A stretch of 64,000 nt of DNA from Frigidibacter mobilis (GTDB lineage Bacteria; Pseudomonadota; Alphaproteobacteria; Rhodobacterales; Rhodobacteraceae). Position 1 is the first letter of the stretch; each line of letters opens with the position of its first letter. The translations under genes were made by a program, and so were the position numbers. The DNA lies in assembly GCF_001620265.1 (NCBI RefSeq), contig NZ_CP012661.1:1550001-1614000 (forward strand). The letters are read 5' to 3'. Positions 15,757 to 24,479 of the stretch are shown piece after piece. The notes beneath the pieces were generated by a model, which saw nothing but the letters and a program-made list of their open reading frames with translations, was not told the DNA's origin and ran no database searches.

Positions 15757-17142
15757 TCAGCGTCTGCCCGTCCGTCCGCTCATGATGCAGCCTGCCGCCA
15801 AGCCCCTCCACGATATCATGCACCAGCCGCAGGCCGACCCCGCCTCCGGCGGCAGCGGGCCCGAGGCCAGGAGGCGCGCAAGATCGGCCTCGGTCATGGC
15901 CGCGCCGGTATTGCTGACGGTTATCGACAGCCCGTCGCCGCCATTGGCCAGGGTCAGGCCCACCCGCCCGTTCACCCCTGCCGCTGCCCCCGCATTCAGC
16001 AGCAGGTTCAGCGCCACCTGGCGGACGGGGGCGGCGGGGTGGCCCGCCAGCGCCGCCGCCCCCGCCTGCACATGCCAGGCCAGCACCTGGCTGCGGCTCT
16101 GCGCCTCGGGCTCGAACAGCAGGCGCAGATCCTCGAGGTCTTCGGGGCGCAGCGGCTGCCCGGCCCGGTCAAGCCGGTTCTGGTCCAGGATCGCCCGTGT
16201 CACGTCACGCAGATGGCCAAGGCCGCGCTGCACCAGCTCTGCCGATTGCCGCACCACCTCGGGGCGGTCGGCATAGGTGTGGATGGTGTCGGCGGCATTC
16301 AGCAGGCCGCCAAGCGGGTTGTTGATCTCATGAGCCAGCGAGGAGGACAGCCGCCCGAGGCTGACAAATCGTTCGCGGTCGGCCAGCCGGCGTTCTGCCT
16401 CGGCGCGTTCTCCGACGGCGGTCGTCATCTGGTTGTAGGTCTCGATCAACCGCGCCAGGCCCGGATCGCCATGTGGAATCTCGGCCCCGGGGATGGGGCG
16501 CGGCGCGCCGCCCGACGCATCCATCGCCTGCACCAATGCGCCCACCGGCCGCAGGATGCGCGCCACGGCAAGCCAGCCGCCAAAGGCCAGAACCGCCGTC
16601 GCCAGGGCATTGCCGACCAGAAGCCACAGCGTCACGTTGCGCCGCTCGGCCAGCAGGTCGGTCACGTTCAGTTCGGTGACCACGCTGCCGATGGTGCGGC
16701 CCTGATACTGCAAGGGCGCCGTGACGCGCAGCACCGGATCGCCGGTCATCCGCACCGCTTCGGGGGCGGCCGCGCCGATCTCGAAAATCCGTGCATCCTC
16801 GCCGATCGGCGCGCGGCGCGGATCGGTCGCGGCCAGCACATGCCCGCGCTCGTCCGCAACCACCGTCAGCAACAGCCGCTGCCCTTCGCTTCCCGCCCGC
16901 GCCCGGTCGAGGATGTCGTAGACCTCCCAGACATCCTGCCGCAGCACCGAAGGCCCAAGGGCGACGGACAGGCCTTCGACATGCAGCCGTGCCGTTTCGG
17001 CAAGCCGCGCATCCTGCACCCGCCCCAGCGTCGAAAGCACGCTCTGGCTCGCCACCAGGCCCAGAAGGATCATCAGCGCGGCCGTGACCAGGGGTACGCG
17101 CAGCGTGACGGGAAGATTGTGAAAGCGCTGCAGGGGTTTCAT
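15757..17142 (-). CDS. aioS: Arsenite sensor histidine kinase, apparent frameshift near the C terminus
   Basis: This membrane kinase has TM1 at about 12-32, a periplasmic sensor segment, TM2 at about 171-195, a HAMP linker, the H box SSLAHEINNPLGG with His271, and an N box (ALNLLLNAGAAAG). As given, the frame runs to 15757, but its last ~35 codons are not kinase-like. One base away, the sequence reads VGLRLVHDIVEGLGGRL and continues to a TGA at 15718-15716, overlapping the aioR start by 8 bp. Adding one G to the run at 15838-15841 restores a 475-residue protein. The ATG overlaps the aioX stop by 4 bp. It is either a recent lesion or a homopolymer sequencing error. Confidence 0.85.
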   Translation of the reverse strand: MKPLQRFHNLPVTLRVPLVTAALMILLGLVASQSVLSTLGRVQDARLAETARLHVEGLSVALGPSVLRQDVWEVYDILDRARAGSEGQRLLLTVVADERGHVLAATDPRRAPIGEDARIFEIGAAAPEAVRMTGDPVLRVTAPLQYQGRTIGSVVTELNVTDLLAERRNVTLWLLVGNALATAVLAFGGWLAVARILRPVGALVQAMDASGGAPRPIPGAEIPHGDPGLARLIETYNQMTTAVGERAEAERRLADRERFVSLGRLSSSLAHEINNPLGGLLNAADTIHTYADRPEVVRQSAELVQRGLGHLRDVTRAILDQNRLDRAGQPLRPEDLEDLRLLFEPEAQSRSQVLAWHVQAGAAALAGHPAAPVRQVALNLLLNAGAAAGVNGRVGLTLANGGDGLSITVSNTGAAMTEADLARLLASGPLPPEAGSACGWCMISWRGLAAGCIMSGRTGRR

Positions 17143-17990
17143 CCGCCCCCCAGGACCGCCATGCGCGCGGCAATGCCATGAAACAGCGATGGGTCGGCCG
17201 GGGCGATGCCGTCGAGATACAGAAGCTGCAGCACCGCCTGGCCCTGTTCGGTCCGGTCAAAACCCTGAAGCGCCGCCGCACAGGCAGCGACCGCCGGCTC
17301 TCCCATACGGTCCCTGCGCGCGACGAAGGGCGGAAAGCCGAGTCTCTCCGAGCGGGCAATGATCCGGGTCCGGGCCGTCAGGTCCGGCTCGACGCTGTTC
17401 AGCACTTCCCAGACATAGCCATCGACGCTGCCTGACCGGGTCAGCGCGCCCGCGACGGCACGCACGACATTGCGGTGGCCATAGGTGTAGATGGCCCGGG
17501 AAAAGAACCGTTCCGGCGTCTCGCCCATATGCGCGAGGTCCGATGCCGTCACCAGAAAGCCCGAGTTGCTGTCCGGGTCCGAAAAGGCGTGCGTCCCGCC
17601 ACGCAGATCGGACAGGCGCGCCGCCGGATCGTCTTCAGCGACGATCAGGTAGGATTGATACAGTGGCTCTCCCCGCCACACCGGCACGCCCAGAAGCGAC
17701 AGCTCTGCCCGGTGCTGCAAGAAGGGATAGCCGCAGGTCCAGGCCGCATCGACGGACCCATCCAGCAATGCCCCGGTGATTTCCTGATAGGTGCGCCGTT
17801 GGACAAGGTCGATCTCCTGGCCCATTGCAGAGGCAAGAGCCCCGCGCAAAGCCGAGATAACGGCGGCATCATTGTCCAGAAACACCGGGGTCAGCGCAAA
17901 GCGGAACGGCGCTGCCGCCTGCGCGCGGGCCATCGGCGCCGCGCAGGCGGCAGCGGCCCCCATCATGATCGCGTCCCGCCGCGTCAGCAT
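17139..17990 (-). CDS. aioX: Periplasmic arsenite-binding protein
   Basis: This 283-residue protein belongs to the phosphonate/phosphate-binding superfamily and acts as the arsenite receptor for AioS. I use the ATG at 17990, which gives a signal peptide with a Tat-like twin Arg (MLTRRDAIMMGAAAACAAPMARAQA). The family strand FALTPVFLDNDAAVISALRGAL follows. The Cys in AAWTCGYPF (residue 86) corresponds to the cysteine needed for arsenite sensing in AioX. The stop overlaps the aioS start (ATGA), so sensor and kinase are made together. Confidence 0.9.
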   Translation of the reverse strand: MLTRRDAIMMGAAAACAAPMARAQAAAPFRFALTPVFLDNDAAVISALRGALASAMGQEIDLVQRRTYQEITGALLDGSVDAAWTCGYPFLQHRAELSLLGVPVWRGEPLYQSYLIVAEDDPAARLSDLRGGTHAFSDPDSNSGFLVTASDLAHMGETPERFFSRAIYTYGHRNVVRAVAGALTRSGSVDGYVWEVLNSVEPDLTARTRIIARSERLGFPPFVARRDRMGEPAVAACAAALQGFDRTEQGQAVLQLLYLDGIAPADPSLFHGIAARMAVLGGG

Positions 17991-18178
17991 GGCAATCCCC
18001 CCTCGGCCCCTGGCTGTGTGCTCCCGGAAGGGTGTTTCCCCGCAACGGCGCCGGGCTGCAATCGCCAAACTCCGGCCAAGGCCCCGACGGGTGAACACCC
18101 CGCATCATGGTGCCCGTCCCGCCGGTTCCCGTCGAGAGCAGATCGCCGCCCGCATTCCGGCGGGGCAGGGCGCCGGGG

Positions 18179-18406
18179 TTACAGCAGGCGGCCGATTTCT
18201 TCGGCGCTCAGCACCTTGCCGGCCGACAGGACCTTCTCATCCACCACCAGCCCCGGGGTGGACATCACGCCATAGGCGGCGATCTCGGCGAAATCGGTGA
18301 TCTTGACGATCTGCGCCTGCTTGCCCGCGGCCACCGCCGCCGCCTGGGCGTTCTCGGCCAGTGTCACGCATTTCTTGCAGCCGGATCCGAGGATCTTGAT
18401 AATCAT
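18179..18406 (-). CDS. Small thioredoxin-like protein (redox-active disulfide type)
   Basis: A 75-residue thioredoxin-fold protein with the redox motif GCKKC at residues 9-13, the cis-Pro region VMSTPGLVVDE and the ending EEIGRLL. This short type is often encoded next to DUF318/ArsP permeases. Here it lies 11 bp after arsP, preceded by AAAGGGAC. It may reduce the cysteines of ArsP or of ArsR, or a thiol-bound arsenical; this role is inferred from context. Confidence 0.88.
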   Translation of the reverse strand: MIIKILGSGCKKCVTLAENAQAAAVAAGKQAQIVKITDFAEIAAYGVMSTPGLVVDEKVLSAGKVLSAEEIGRLL

Positions 18407-18417
18407 GGTAGTCCCTT

Positions 18418-19416
18418 TCAGGTGAACCAGTGGGTGATGGCGTTGAAGGTGAAGCCGATGGTCAGGATACCCACCGTCACCACGCCGGTGAACGTCGCCA
18501 GCAGCGGCAGCCTGACCACGCGCTTGAGCATGATGAGCGAGGGCAGCGATAGCGCCGTCACCGCCATCATGAAGGCCAGCACGGTGCCAAGGCCGACGCC
18601 CTTGCCCACCAGCGCCTCGGCAATCGGCAGTGTGCCGAAGATATCGGCATACATCGGGACCCCGACCAGCGTCGCCACCGGCACCGCCCACCACTTGTCC
18701 TGCCCCAGCAGTGCGCCGATGGTCTCGGCCGGGACCCAGTTGTGGATCGCGGCGCCAATGCCCACCCCGATCAGCACATAGGGCCAGACCTTGCGCACGA
18801 TCTCCAGCACCTGATCGCGGGCATAGGCCAGCCGCTCGGCCCGGGTCAGCGTGTCTTCCGCCTCCGTCACCGGCACGTTGCGGACGAAATCGGCCACCTG
18901 ATCCTCCATCCCCAGCTTGCCGATCAGGGTGCCGCCGATGATCGCCACCAGCAGACCGACCCCGACATAGGCCAGCGCAATCGGCCAGTTGAAGATCGAC
19001 GCCAGCAGGATCACCGAGGCCATGTCCACCAGCGGCGACGAGATCAGGAACGAGAACGTCACCCCCAGCGGCAGGCCCGCGGCGGTGAAGCCGATGAACA
19101 GCGGGATCGACGAGCACGAACAGAACGGCGTGATCGTTCCCAGCAGCGCCCCGAGGATGTTCGCGCCGATCCCCGAGCGCCCGCCCAGGATGCGGCGGGT
19201 GCGCTCGGGCGGGAAGTAGCTTTGGACATAGGAGATGGCAAAGATCAGCACCGAGAGCAGGATGAAGATCTTGATGACGTCATAGACGAAGAACTGCACC
19301 GATCCGCCGATGCGCGAGGCCGGATCAAGGCCCAGGGCCTGTACCCCGGCCGCCACCAGATCCGACAGCCATTGCATCCGCAAAAGCTGATCGTTCATCC
19401 AGGCGAAGACGTTCAT
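18418..19416 (-). CDS. arsP: ArsP-family permease (DUF318)
   Basis: This 332-residue inner-membrane permease has about eight hydrophobic helices. The conserved cysteine motif GTITPFCSCSSIPLFIGF lies in the first half, with SFLISSPLVDMASVILL after it and GVPMYADIFGTLPIAEAL in the second half. Characterised ArsP proteins export trivalent organoarsenicals. The start at 19416 overlaps arsR by 4 bp (ATGA). The context with ArsR and a thioredoxin supports an arsenic role, although the exact substrate is not shown by sequence. Confidence 0.9.
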   Translation of the reverse strand: MNVFAWMNDQLLRMQWLSDLVAAGVQALGLDPASRIGGSVQFFVYDVIKIFILLSVLIFAISYVQSYFPPERTRRILGGRSGIGANILGALLGTITPFCSCSSIPLFIGFTAAGLPLGVTFSFLISSPLVDMASVILLASIFNWPIALAYVGVGLLVAIIGGTLIGKLGMEDQVADFVRNVPVTEAEDTLTRAERLAYARDQVLEIVRKVWPYVLIGVGIGAAIHNWVPAETIGALLGQDKWWAVPVATLVGVPMYADIFGTLPIAEALVGKGVGLGTVLAFMMAVTALSLPSLIMLKRVVRLPLLATFTGVVTVGILTIGFTFNAITHWFT

Positions 19417-19688
19417 GCCATCACCTCTTCGACCAGGGCTGCAGCCAGCAGCGCCTGCAGATGTGGCGGCAGGTCGGGCCGGATCCGGTAGCGCACCCAT
19501 TGCGCGTCACGGCGATCCACGACAAGCCCGGCCTGCTTCAGCACCTGCATATGCCGCGACATCCGGCTTTGCGTCGCATCGAGCCGCTGCATCAGATCGC
19601 AGACGCAATGCTCGTTCCCGTCATGCAGGATCCGCATGGTGGCAAGTCGGGTCGGTTCGGCAAGTGCAGACAGGACGGTCAGTATCAT
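19413..19688 (-). CDS. arsR: ArsR-family arsenic-responsive repressor
   Basis: This 91-residue winged-helix repressor carries the As(III)-binding motif CVCDLM at about residue 27, as in the classic E. coli-type ArsR site. The recognition helix TQSRMSRHMQVLKQAGLV follows. I use the ATG at 19688, with GAGGTG upstream; the longer frame reads through the operator region. It is the first gene of arsR-arsP-thioredoxin and is presumably autoregulated through the inverted repeat at 19705-19718. Confidence 0.93.
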   Translation of the reverse strand: MILTVLSALAEPTRLATMRILHDGNEHCVCDLMQRLDATQSRMSRHMQVLKQAGLVVDRRDAQWVRYRIRPDLPPHLQALLAAALVEEVMA

Positions 19689-19704
19689 TGGGCACCTCGG
19701 CTTT

Positions 19705-19718
19705 TGCGCATTTGCGCA
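19705..19718 (-). promoter_or_regulatory. Probable ArsR operator
   Basis: Two TGCGCA hexamers (19705-19710 and 19713-19718) separated by 2 bp, 17 bp upstream of arsR. The sequence resembles ATGCGCA-type ars operators and overlaps the expected promoter. Confidence 0.6.
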
Positions 19719-19737
19719 TAGGCTGATGGCTGGCGCC

Positions 19738-19751
19738 TTGATGTATATCAA
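19738..19751 (-). promoter_or_regulatory. FNR/FixK-type box upstream of arsR
   Basis: TTGAT-N4-ATCAA with both half-sites perfect. It is centred about 56 bp before the arsR start, which fits a class II position (about -41.5) if transcription begins near 19703. The nearest gene in the other direction is only a transposase relic. Confidence 0.6.
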
Positions 19752-19855
19752 ATGATCAAACGACTTTGTCGAACCCTGCCCGGCAGCCCCGGTCCTAGCT
19801 GTTTGATCCCACGGTTTGATGGTGCGATCCTTTTTCAGGAATGGAAGGAAGCACT

Positions 19856-20603
19856 ATGGGACAAGTTCGTCACGGGAGCGCACGACCACGTTCGCCGTCA
19901 GAGCTGCAATACAGCGATCGCAAGCTTCGCTCGCGCAACTGATCCGGGAATTAGGGATCAACCCGAAGACGGTGGCGAAGGGGCGCAAGCGCGCGAGGGT
20001 CGAGGACATGAAGACCGGGCCAACGGAACCGCGGTCCACGGCTCTGACAGAGCACGAGGAAGCGGCAGTTGTGGCGTTCCGGCGCCACACGCTGCTGCCG
20101 CTGGATGACTGCCTCTATGCCCTGCAGCCGTCGATCCCTCACCTGACGCGGTCAGCCCTTCACCGGGCAAGCTCTATCTCTTCGTCCGACAATGGCATCC
20201 AGTTCGCAGAGCAACCCAGGAACCGCAACACCATCACTTCCCGGCCGATGCGCTTCGACATGATCTGCGAAGCGAACGGCATCGAGCACCGGCTGACCAA
20301 ACCCAACCATCCGTGGAGCTGCGAGGACCGGAAAACAGTCCGGGGGACTGTTTTCCCGAGCGGCGGTCAGGTTGAGCGGATGAACCGCACGATCAAAGAG
20401 GCGACGGTGAAACGGTTCCACTCCGAAAACCACCACCAGCTGCGGACGCACCTTGCCGACTTCCTCGCAGCCTACAACTTCGCACGCAGGCTGAGACCCT
20501 GAACGGTCTCACGCCCTACGAATACATCTGCAAAATCGGGACATCAGAGCCACATCGATACATCGTCGACCCGATCAACCAGATGCCGGGACTGAACAAA
20601 TAG
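19856..20603 (+). mobile_element. IS481-family transposase relic
   Basis: Recognisable IS481-type parts occur in order: MGQVRHGSA at the start, AIQRSQASLAQLIRELGIN, HTLLPLDDCLYALQ, the late core GIEHRLTKPNHPW, GQVERMNRTIKEATVKR and LTPYEYICK before a TAG at 20601. The copy is dead. There is a frameshift after codon 9, the middle of the catalytic DDE domain is deleted (ALHRAS joins directly to SSDNG), a palindrome-bearing insert splits PW from GQVERM, and another frameshift follows FARRL. Terminal inverted repeats could not be fixed. Confidence 0.85.
20330..20356. repeat. 12-bp inverted repeat inserted in the transposase relic
   Basis: GGAAAACAGTCC (20330-20341) and GGACTGTTTTCC (20345-20356) are perfect inverted copies around a GGG loop. 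They lie in about 45 extra bases between the PNHPW and GQVERM codons, so they look like a small palindromic element that inserted in frame. Confidence 0.65.
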
Positions 20604-20640
20604 CAGATGCCCTGATCCGCGTCACTGGACCGCGCACAAG

Positions 20641-20841
20641 ATGTGGCTCTCGGCCCGCGAAGACCGCGATCCCGCGAAGATGCTGCGCGATCGTCAGCAG
20701 GCAGAGGTGATGGTGCAGGTTCTTCGCGACCGTCTGCCCCAGTTCCCGCTGGATGCAGCGTTCCAGGCCGGGTTGCCGAAGTCGCTGCGCGCAGGCTTCG
20801 GGCAGGCCCTGCGCGGCGGAACGAGAACGCCAAACTGGTGA
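20641..20841 (+). CDS. Short open frame of unknown nature (possible gene remnant)
   Basis: A 66-codon frame (MWLSAREDRDPAKML...) with plausible amphipathic helices (RDRQQAEVMVQVLRDRL) but no clear ribosome site. It lies between two pseudogenes, so it may be the tail of another decayed gene. I do not recognise it. Confidence 0.25.
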   Translation: MWLSAREDRDPAKMLRDRQQAEVMVQVLRDRLPQFPLDAAFQAGLPKSLRAGFGQALRGGTRTPNW

Positions 20842-20869
20842 CAGCGGCTCCCCGGCAGGGCAGGGGGCC

Positions 20870-22013
20870 CTACAACCCCGCTGCCTTGGTCAGGTTGACG
20901 CGAAACCTGTCCCTGCGGCGCTGATAGCGGCGGGTCATTTCGGCGCTGGCATGGCCGAGGTGTTTTTGCACATGGCGTTCCTCGACCTCGGCGCTGCTGG
21001 CGAGGCCGGCGCGCAAGCTGTGGCCGGAGTAGAGCCGGAGCCGCTCCGCCTCGGGCAGGTCGGGACGCAGGCCGGCGGCCAGCACGCAGTGCTTGATCAG
21101 CCGGGCGACGTGCTTGTCGCTGAGCCGGTCGGTCGTGGCGCGTTTTCCGTCGCGTGAGACGGTGGTGAAGATTGGGCCGAAGTCGATCCTGGCGAAATGC
21201 GGCCACTGGCTCAGCGCATGGACCGGGCAGGTCTGCTCGCTGGAGCCGCGGGCCACCTCCACCTCGCGCCAGCCGGTCTTGCCGCGCAGGGTGATCAGGG
21301 CGCCGCCCTCCAGCACCTCGACCCAGCCGCCCGAGTCCGGCGTGTCGTCCTTGCCGTGATCGAGCGCCACGATTTTCGAGCGGCGCAGCCCGCCGGCAAA
21401 GCCGGTCAGCAGGATCGCCCGGTCGCGCAGCCCGCGCAGGTCATGGGGCAGGACGGCGATCATCGCCAGGATATCCTCGGGCAGGATCGCTGCCTTCTGC
21501 AGCGGCGGGCGGGCATGGCGGCGGCGAATGCCGGCCAGCACCGATGCGATATGCCGGTCCTTGCGGTCGAGCTGCAGCCCGCGCTGCGCATAACCCCAGC
21601 TGAGGCCCGACAGCCGCCGCTCGATGCTGGCGACCGAGAGCGGCCGGAACGCCGGCTGCGGCCGGGACGCCGACTGCGAGTGGGGCGCCGGGTCCAAGCC
21701 GGCCTTGCCCTGGGGCGCCGCCAGATCGGCAATATAGATCCCGACCAGCTCGGCCGAGGGCGGCAGCGGATCGGCGCCGGCACCAGCGCGCGAACTGCGC
21801 CCAGTCCTGCGCATAGGCCCGCAGCGTGTTCTCCGAGGCGGCGTGGCGGGCATAGTCGCGGGCGGTCTCCACCAGCCGGTCCAGCGCGCCGGAGCCGGCG
21901 AGGGCGGAGGGCAGGGGCGCTACGCCATCGCCCGGGCCGCCGCCCTGGTCCTCCTGGCGCGGAGCGGTCCCCACGGGCATGTCTGACGGCGATTTCCGCG
22001 GCGTTTTGTCCAT
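20870..22013 (-). pseudogene. Tyrosine recombinase (integrase), frameshifted
   Basis: The catalytic half is intact: the first Arg in GFAGGLRRSKIVAL, then HSLRAGL (His/Arg), the LGHAS box and the nucleophile Tyr in MTRRYQRRRDRF. The N-terminal core-binding domain (SENTLRAYAQDWAQFARWC) lies in another frame. The switch occurs near 21772-21785 in a GC-rich stretch. Removing one base would give a continuous 380-residue protein starting at 22013. Such integrases often accompany DUF1403 and ScpB genes in Rhodobacterales, as here. Confidence 0.8.
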
Positions 22014-22141
22014 GAGGGGGAGGCTATCACCAAGAGGTCCGATAATGAAAGATTATCGGACACAACTTCATCCGGCAGGGCACGGCGGTTCAGGCAGTAC
22101 TCTCTGGCACAAACCGCCGCCGCAAACTATGCTTGCCGGCG

Positions 22142-23023
22142 ATGAAACCGTTCGCGCCCGTCCACCCCTCAACCCAGTCACGATCCCCGGTTGCCGGGAT
22201 GGATCACCGCGGGCCCTGCGCAAAACCCTGAGGACATGGCCTTTTCCGCGGGCGCTGCCCTCGCGCATCTCGATCTTCTGGGCCGTGCCGAACACCTGCC
22301 CGCGGCCCTGTGACGCGACCGGCTGGCCCTGGCTGCCGCCGAGGCCTGCGCCGGATTTGCCGGGCGGCGCGAGACGGCGGCCGCGCTGCGCGACGCCCTG
22401 CACCTGACCCGCCCGGCGATCATCCCGGCCCGGCGGGGGAGATCGCCCTGCACTGGTCCCGCGCGGCCGGGCGGTCGCTTTCGGCCGCAAACCTCGGGCG
22501 CGTGCTGCCCGGCCTTGCGGCGGCGGATCGCGCTGTGCCTTGGCGCCGAAGGCTCCCCCGTCGCCCGCGCCGCTGCAGTGCTCGAGGCGGTGCTCACCGA
22601 TGCCCCCGCGCCGAGACCGAGGCGCTGATCCTCGCCGATGCCGCGCTGGCCCGGGCGGCGGGGTGGGCGCATCTGCTGCCGCTGCTTGCCACTAGCCTGA
22701 AGCCGCGCGACCTGCGGCTGCGGGGCGCGGACCTGCAGCTGGCCTGCCACCGGGCGCTGGTCACCGCGGCGCGCCCGGCAGCGAGCCTTGCCGTCGAGCT
22801 GGCCCGCCGCGCCGGGCACCTGCGCGCGGTGGCGCCAAGACTGCGGGCGCGCGGCGCCGATCAGGCCGTGGCGCTGTTCCTATCCCGCGATGCGCTGGCG
22901 CCGGCGGAGCTCACCGCCCTCATGTCGGGCCGCGCGGCCCGGCGGCTCTGCGACCGGCTGGTGGAGCTTGGCGCCCTGCGCGAGTTGACCGGGCGGGACA
23001 CGTTCCGCCTCTACGGGCTCTGA
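22142..23023 (+). pseudogene. DUF1403 family protein, multiply disrupted
   Basis: Pieces of DUF1403 appear in changing frames: LPGWITAGPA, AFSAGAALAHLDLL, RDRLALAAAEACAGFAGRRE, EIALHWSRA, AANLGRVLPGLA, ALCLGAEGSPVARAAAVLEA, and a long intact end (LKPRDLRLRGADLQLACHRA to GRDTFRLYGL). There is an in-frame TGA at 22311-22313 and at least three frameshifts, near 22190, 22420 and 22525-22605. The function of DUF1403 is unknown. It normally precedes an scpB-like gene, as here, with one base between the stop and the next ATG. Confidence 0.8.
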
Positions 23024-23024
23024 C

Positions 23025-23596
23025 ATGGCACAGCGCCCGCCCCCGGGCCTCGACCGCGACCTGGACGACCTGCCGCCAGAGCTGCGCTGGCGCGAGTGGA
23101 TGCGGCGGATCGAGGCGGTGCTGTTCGCCAGCGCAGCCCCGGTCGCCGCGAGGATCTGACCCGCGTGGTGGGGCAGGGGGCTTCGGTCGATCTGCTGATC
23201 GAGGATCTGGCCGCCGACCTCGACGGCCGCCCCTATGAGGTGGCGCGGGTCGGCGCCGGCTGGCTGCTGCGCACCCGCCCCGCCTACGCCCCGGCGATCA
23301 TGGCGGCGGCGGATGCCGACGGACAGTCGCTGGACCTGGGGGAGTTCGACATCGCCGTTCTGGCCGCCATCGCCTTCCATCAACCCATCACCCGCGACGG
23401 GCTGAAGGAGATCTTCGGCAAGGAGATCAGCCGCGACCTGATCGGCCGCCTGTCGGAACAGAGCCTGGTCGCCACCGGCCCCCGCGAACCCCGCCGCGGC
23501 GCGCCCTATACCTTCGTCACCACCGAAGCCTTCGGCATGGAAAGCCTGCGCGACCTCCCGGATGATGAGCAGCTGAAGGATACGGGGCTGGGATGA
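23025..23596 (+). pseudogene. scpB: SMC-ScpB-like chromosome segregation protein, frameshifted
   Basis: The N-terminal part (LPPELRWREWMRRIEAVLFA) and the rest (EDLTRVVGQGASVDLLIEDL, FDIAVLAAIAFHQPITRDGL, PRRGAPYTFVTT) are in different frames. Restoring one missing base at about 23146-23152 rejoins them into a normal winged-helix ScpB-type protein of about 190 residues. It follows the DUF1403 relic directly. It belongs to the accessory, replicon-linked ScpB group rather than the housekeeping scpAB operon. Confidence 0.82.
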
Positions 23597-23681
23597 GGGG
23601 GGGCGGTGGCAGCGCAGCGCGACTTGGTGCCACGCTGCCCTATCCCGTTTGCCGCGCCGATGCCGTATCATGCGCGCAGCG

Positions 23682-24479
23682 CTATCGCTGATGTGCTGCC
23701 GCAAGGATGCTGCGGGCCCTGATGCGAACTGGCTCGTCAACCATTTCTCCATCCACGGAAACCGCGCCAGAGCCCGCGGCCAGAACGCCGGTCGCCCATT
23801 CGATTTCGTCTGCCTCGAAAGTGAATGCGGCTTTCACCGCCTGAACCTGTTTCGGATGAATGCAGAGCTTTCCAGACATCCCGATCGCCCGTGCATGGCT
23901 GACATCGCCCAAAAGCAGATCGGATCCGTCGAGCCTCGCCGTCACGCCGTCAAGTGGGGCGGCAATCCTCGCCAGCCGCGAAGCGAGAACCAGTTCGGAC
24001 CGTGCCGGAAGTAGCAGGTGGCCTTCATGAGACATGCCGAGATCTGCGCAATAGTCCAGGGAGCCGAAGACCAGTCGGCGCACGCCAGGAACCGTGGCGA
24101 TGCTCCGGGCGTGGGCCAGGCCGCGCGCGGTTTCTATCAGGGCCAGAAGCGGGATATCGCCAAGCCGCCCGGCGATGCTGGCTACCTGCGCCGAATCCTC
24201 GGATTTCGGCAGCATGATTGCATCGGGAGCCAGCGCGATGGCGGCCCGCAGGTCCGCCTCGTGCCACGGCGTTCCGACGGGGTTGATGCGGATGACGATG
24301 GGTAGATCCGTGAAATCACGGGTCAGTGCATCGCGCGCAGTCTCCTTGTCTGCCGGGGCCACCGCATCCTCAAGATCCAGGATCACCGCGTCAGGCTGGG
24401 CTGCAGCCGCCTTGGCGAATCGATCGGGGCGGCTTGCCGGCACGAAAAGCAGTGCACGCAGGACATCGGGCACTACCAT
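23682..24479 (-). CDS. HpcH/HpaI (CitE-like) lyase, probable citramalyl-CoA lyase
   Basis: This 265-residue TIM-barrel enzyme splits a beta-hydroxyacyl-CoA into acetyl-CoA and a 2-oxo acid. CitE features are RALLFVPASRPDRFAKA, VILDLEDAV, VIRINPVGTPWHEADL, LPKSED, the metal ligand Glu in LIETARGL and the Asp in FGSLDYCADLG. It starts 7 bp inside the 3' end of the hydratase gene. With the hydratase, CoA transferase and acyl-CoA dehydrogenase it matches the itaconate pathway set, in which this enzyme would yield acetyl-CoA and pyruvate. The malyl-CoA or methylmalyl-CoA lyase alternatives cannot be excluded. Confidence 0.85.
   Translation of the reverse strand: MVVPDVLRALLFVPASRPDRFAKAAAAQPDAVILDLEDAVAPADKETARDALTRDFTDLPIVIRINPVGTPWHEADLRAAIALAPDAIMLPKSEDSAQVASIAGRLGDIPLLALIETARGLAHARSIATVPGVRRLVFGSLDYCADLGMSHEGHLLLPARSELVLASRLARIAAPLDGVTARLDGSDLLLGDVSHARAIGMSGKLCIHPKQVQAVKAAFTFEADEIEWATGVLAAGSGAVSVDGEMVDEPVRIRARSILAAAHQR

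Noticed and set aside
14530..17181. 883-codon plus-strand frame across aioR and aioS
   Set aside because: Antisense to two recognised regulators and without protein family features.
19752..19855. tRNA gene or tRNA remnant as integrase attachment site
   Set aside because: No cloverleaf or T-loop consensus could be found here or near 22014-22141.
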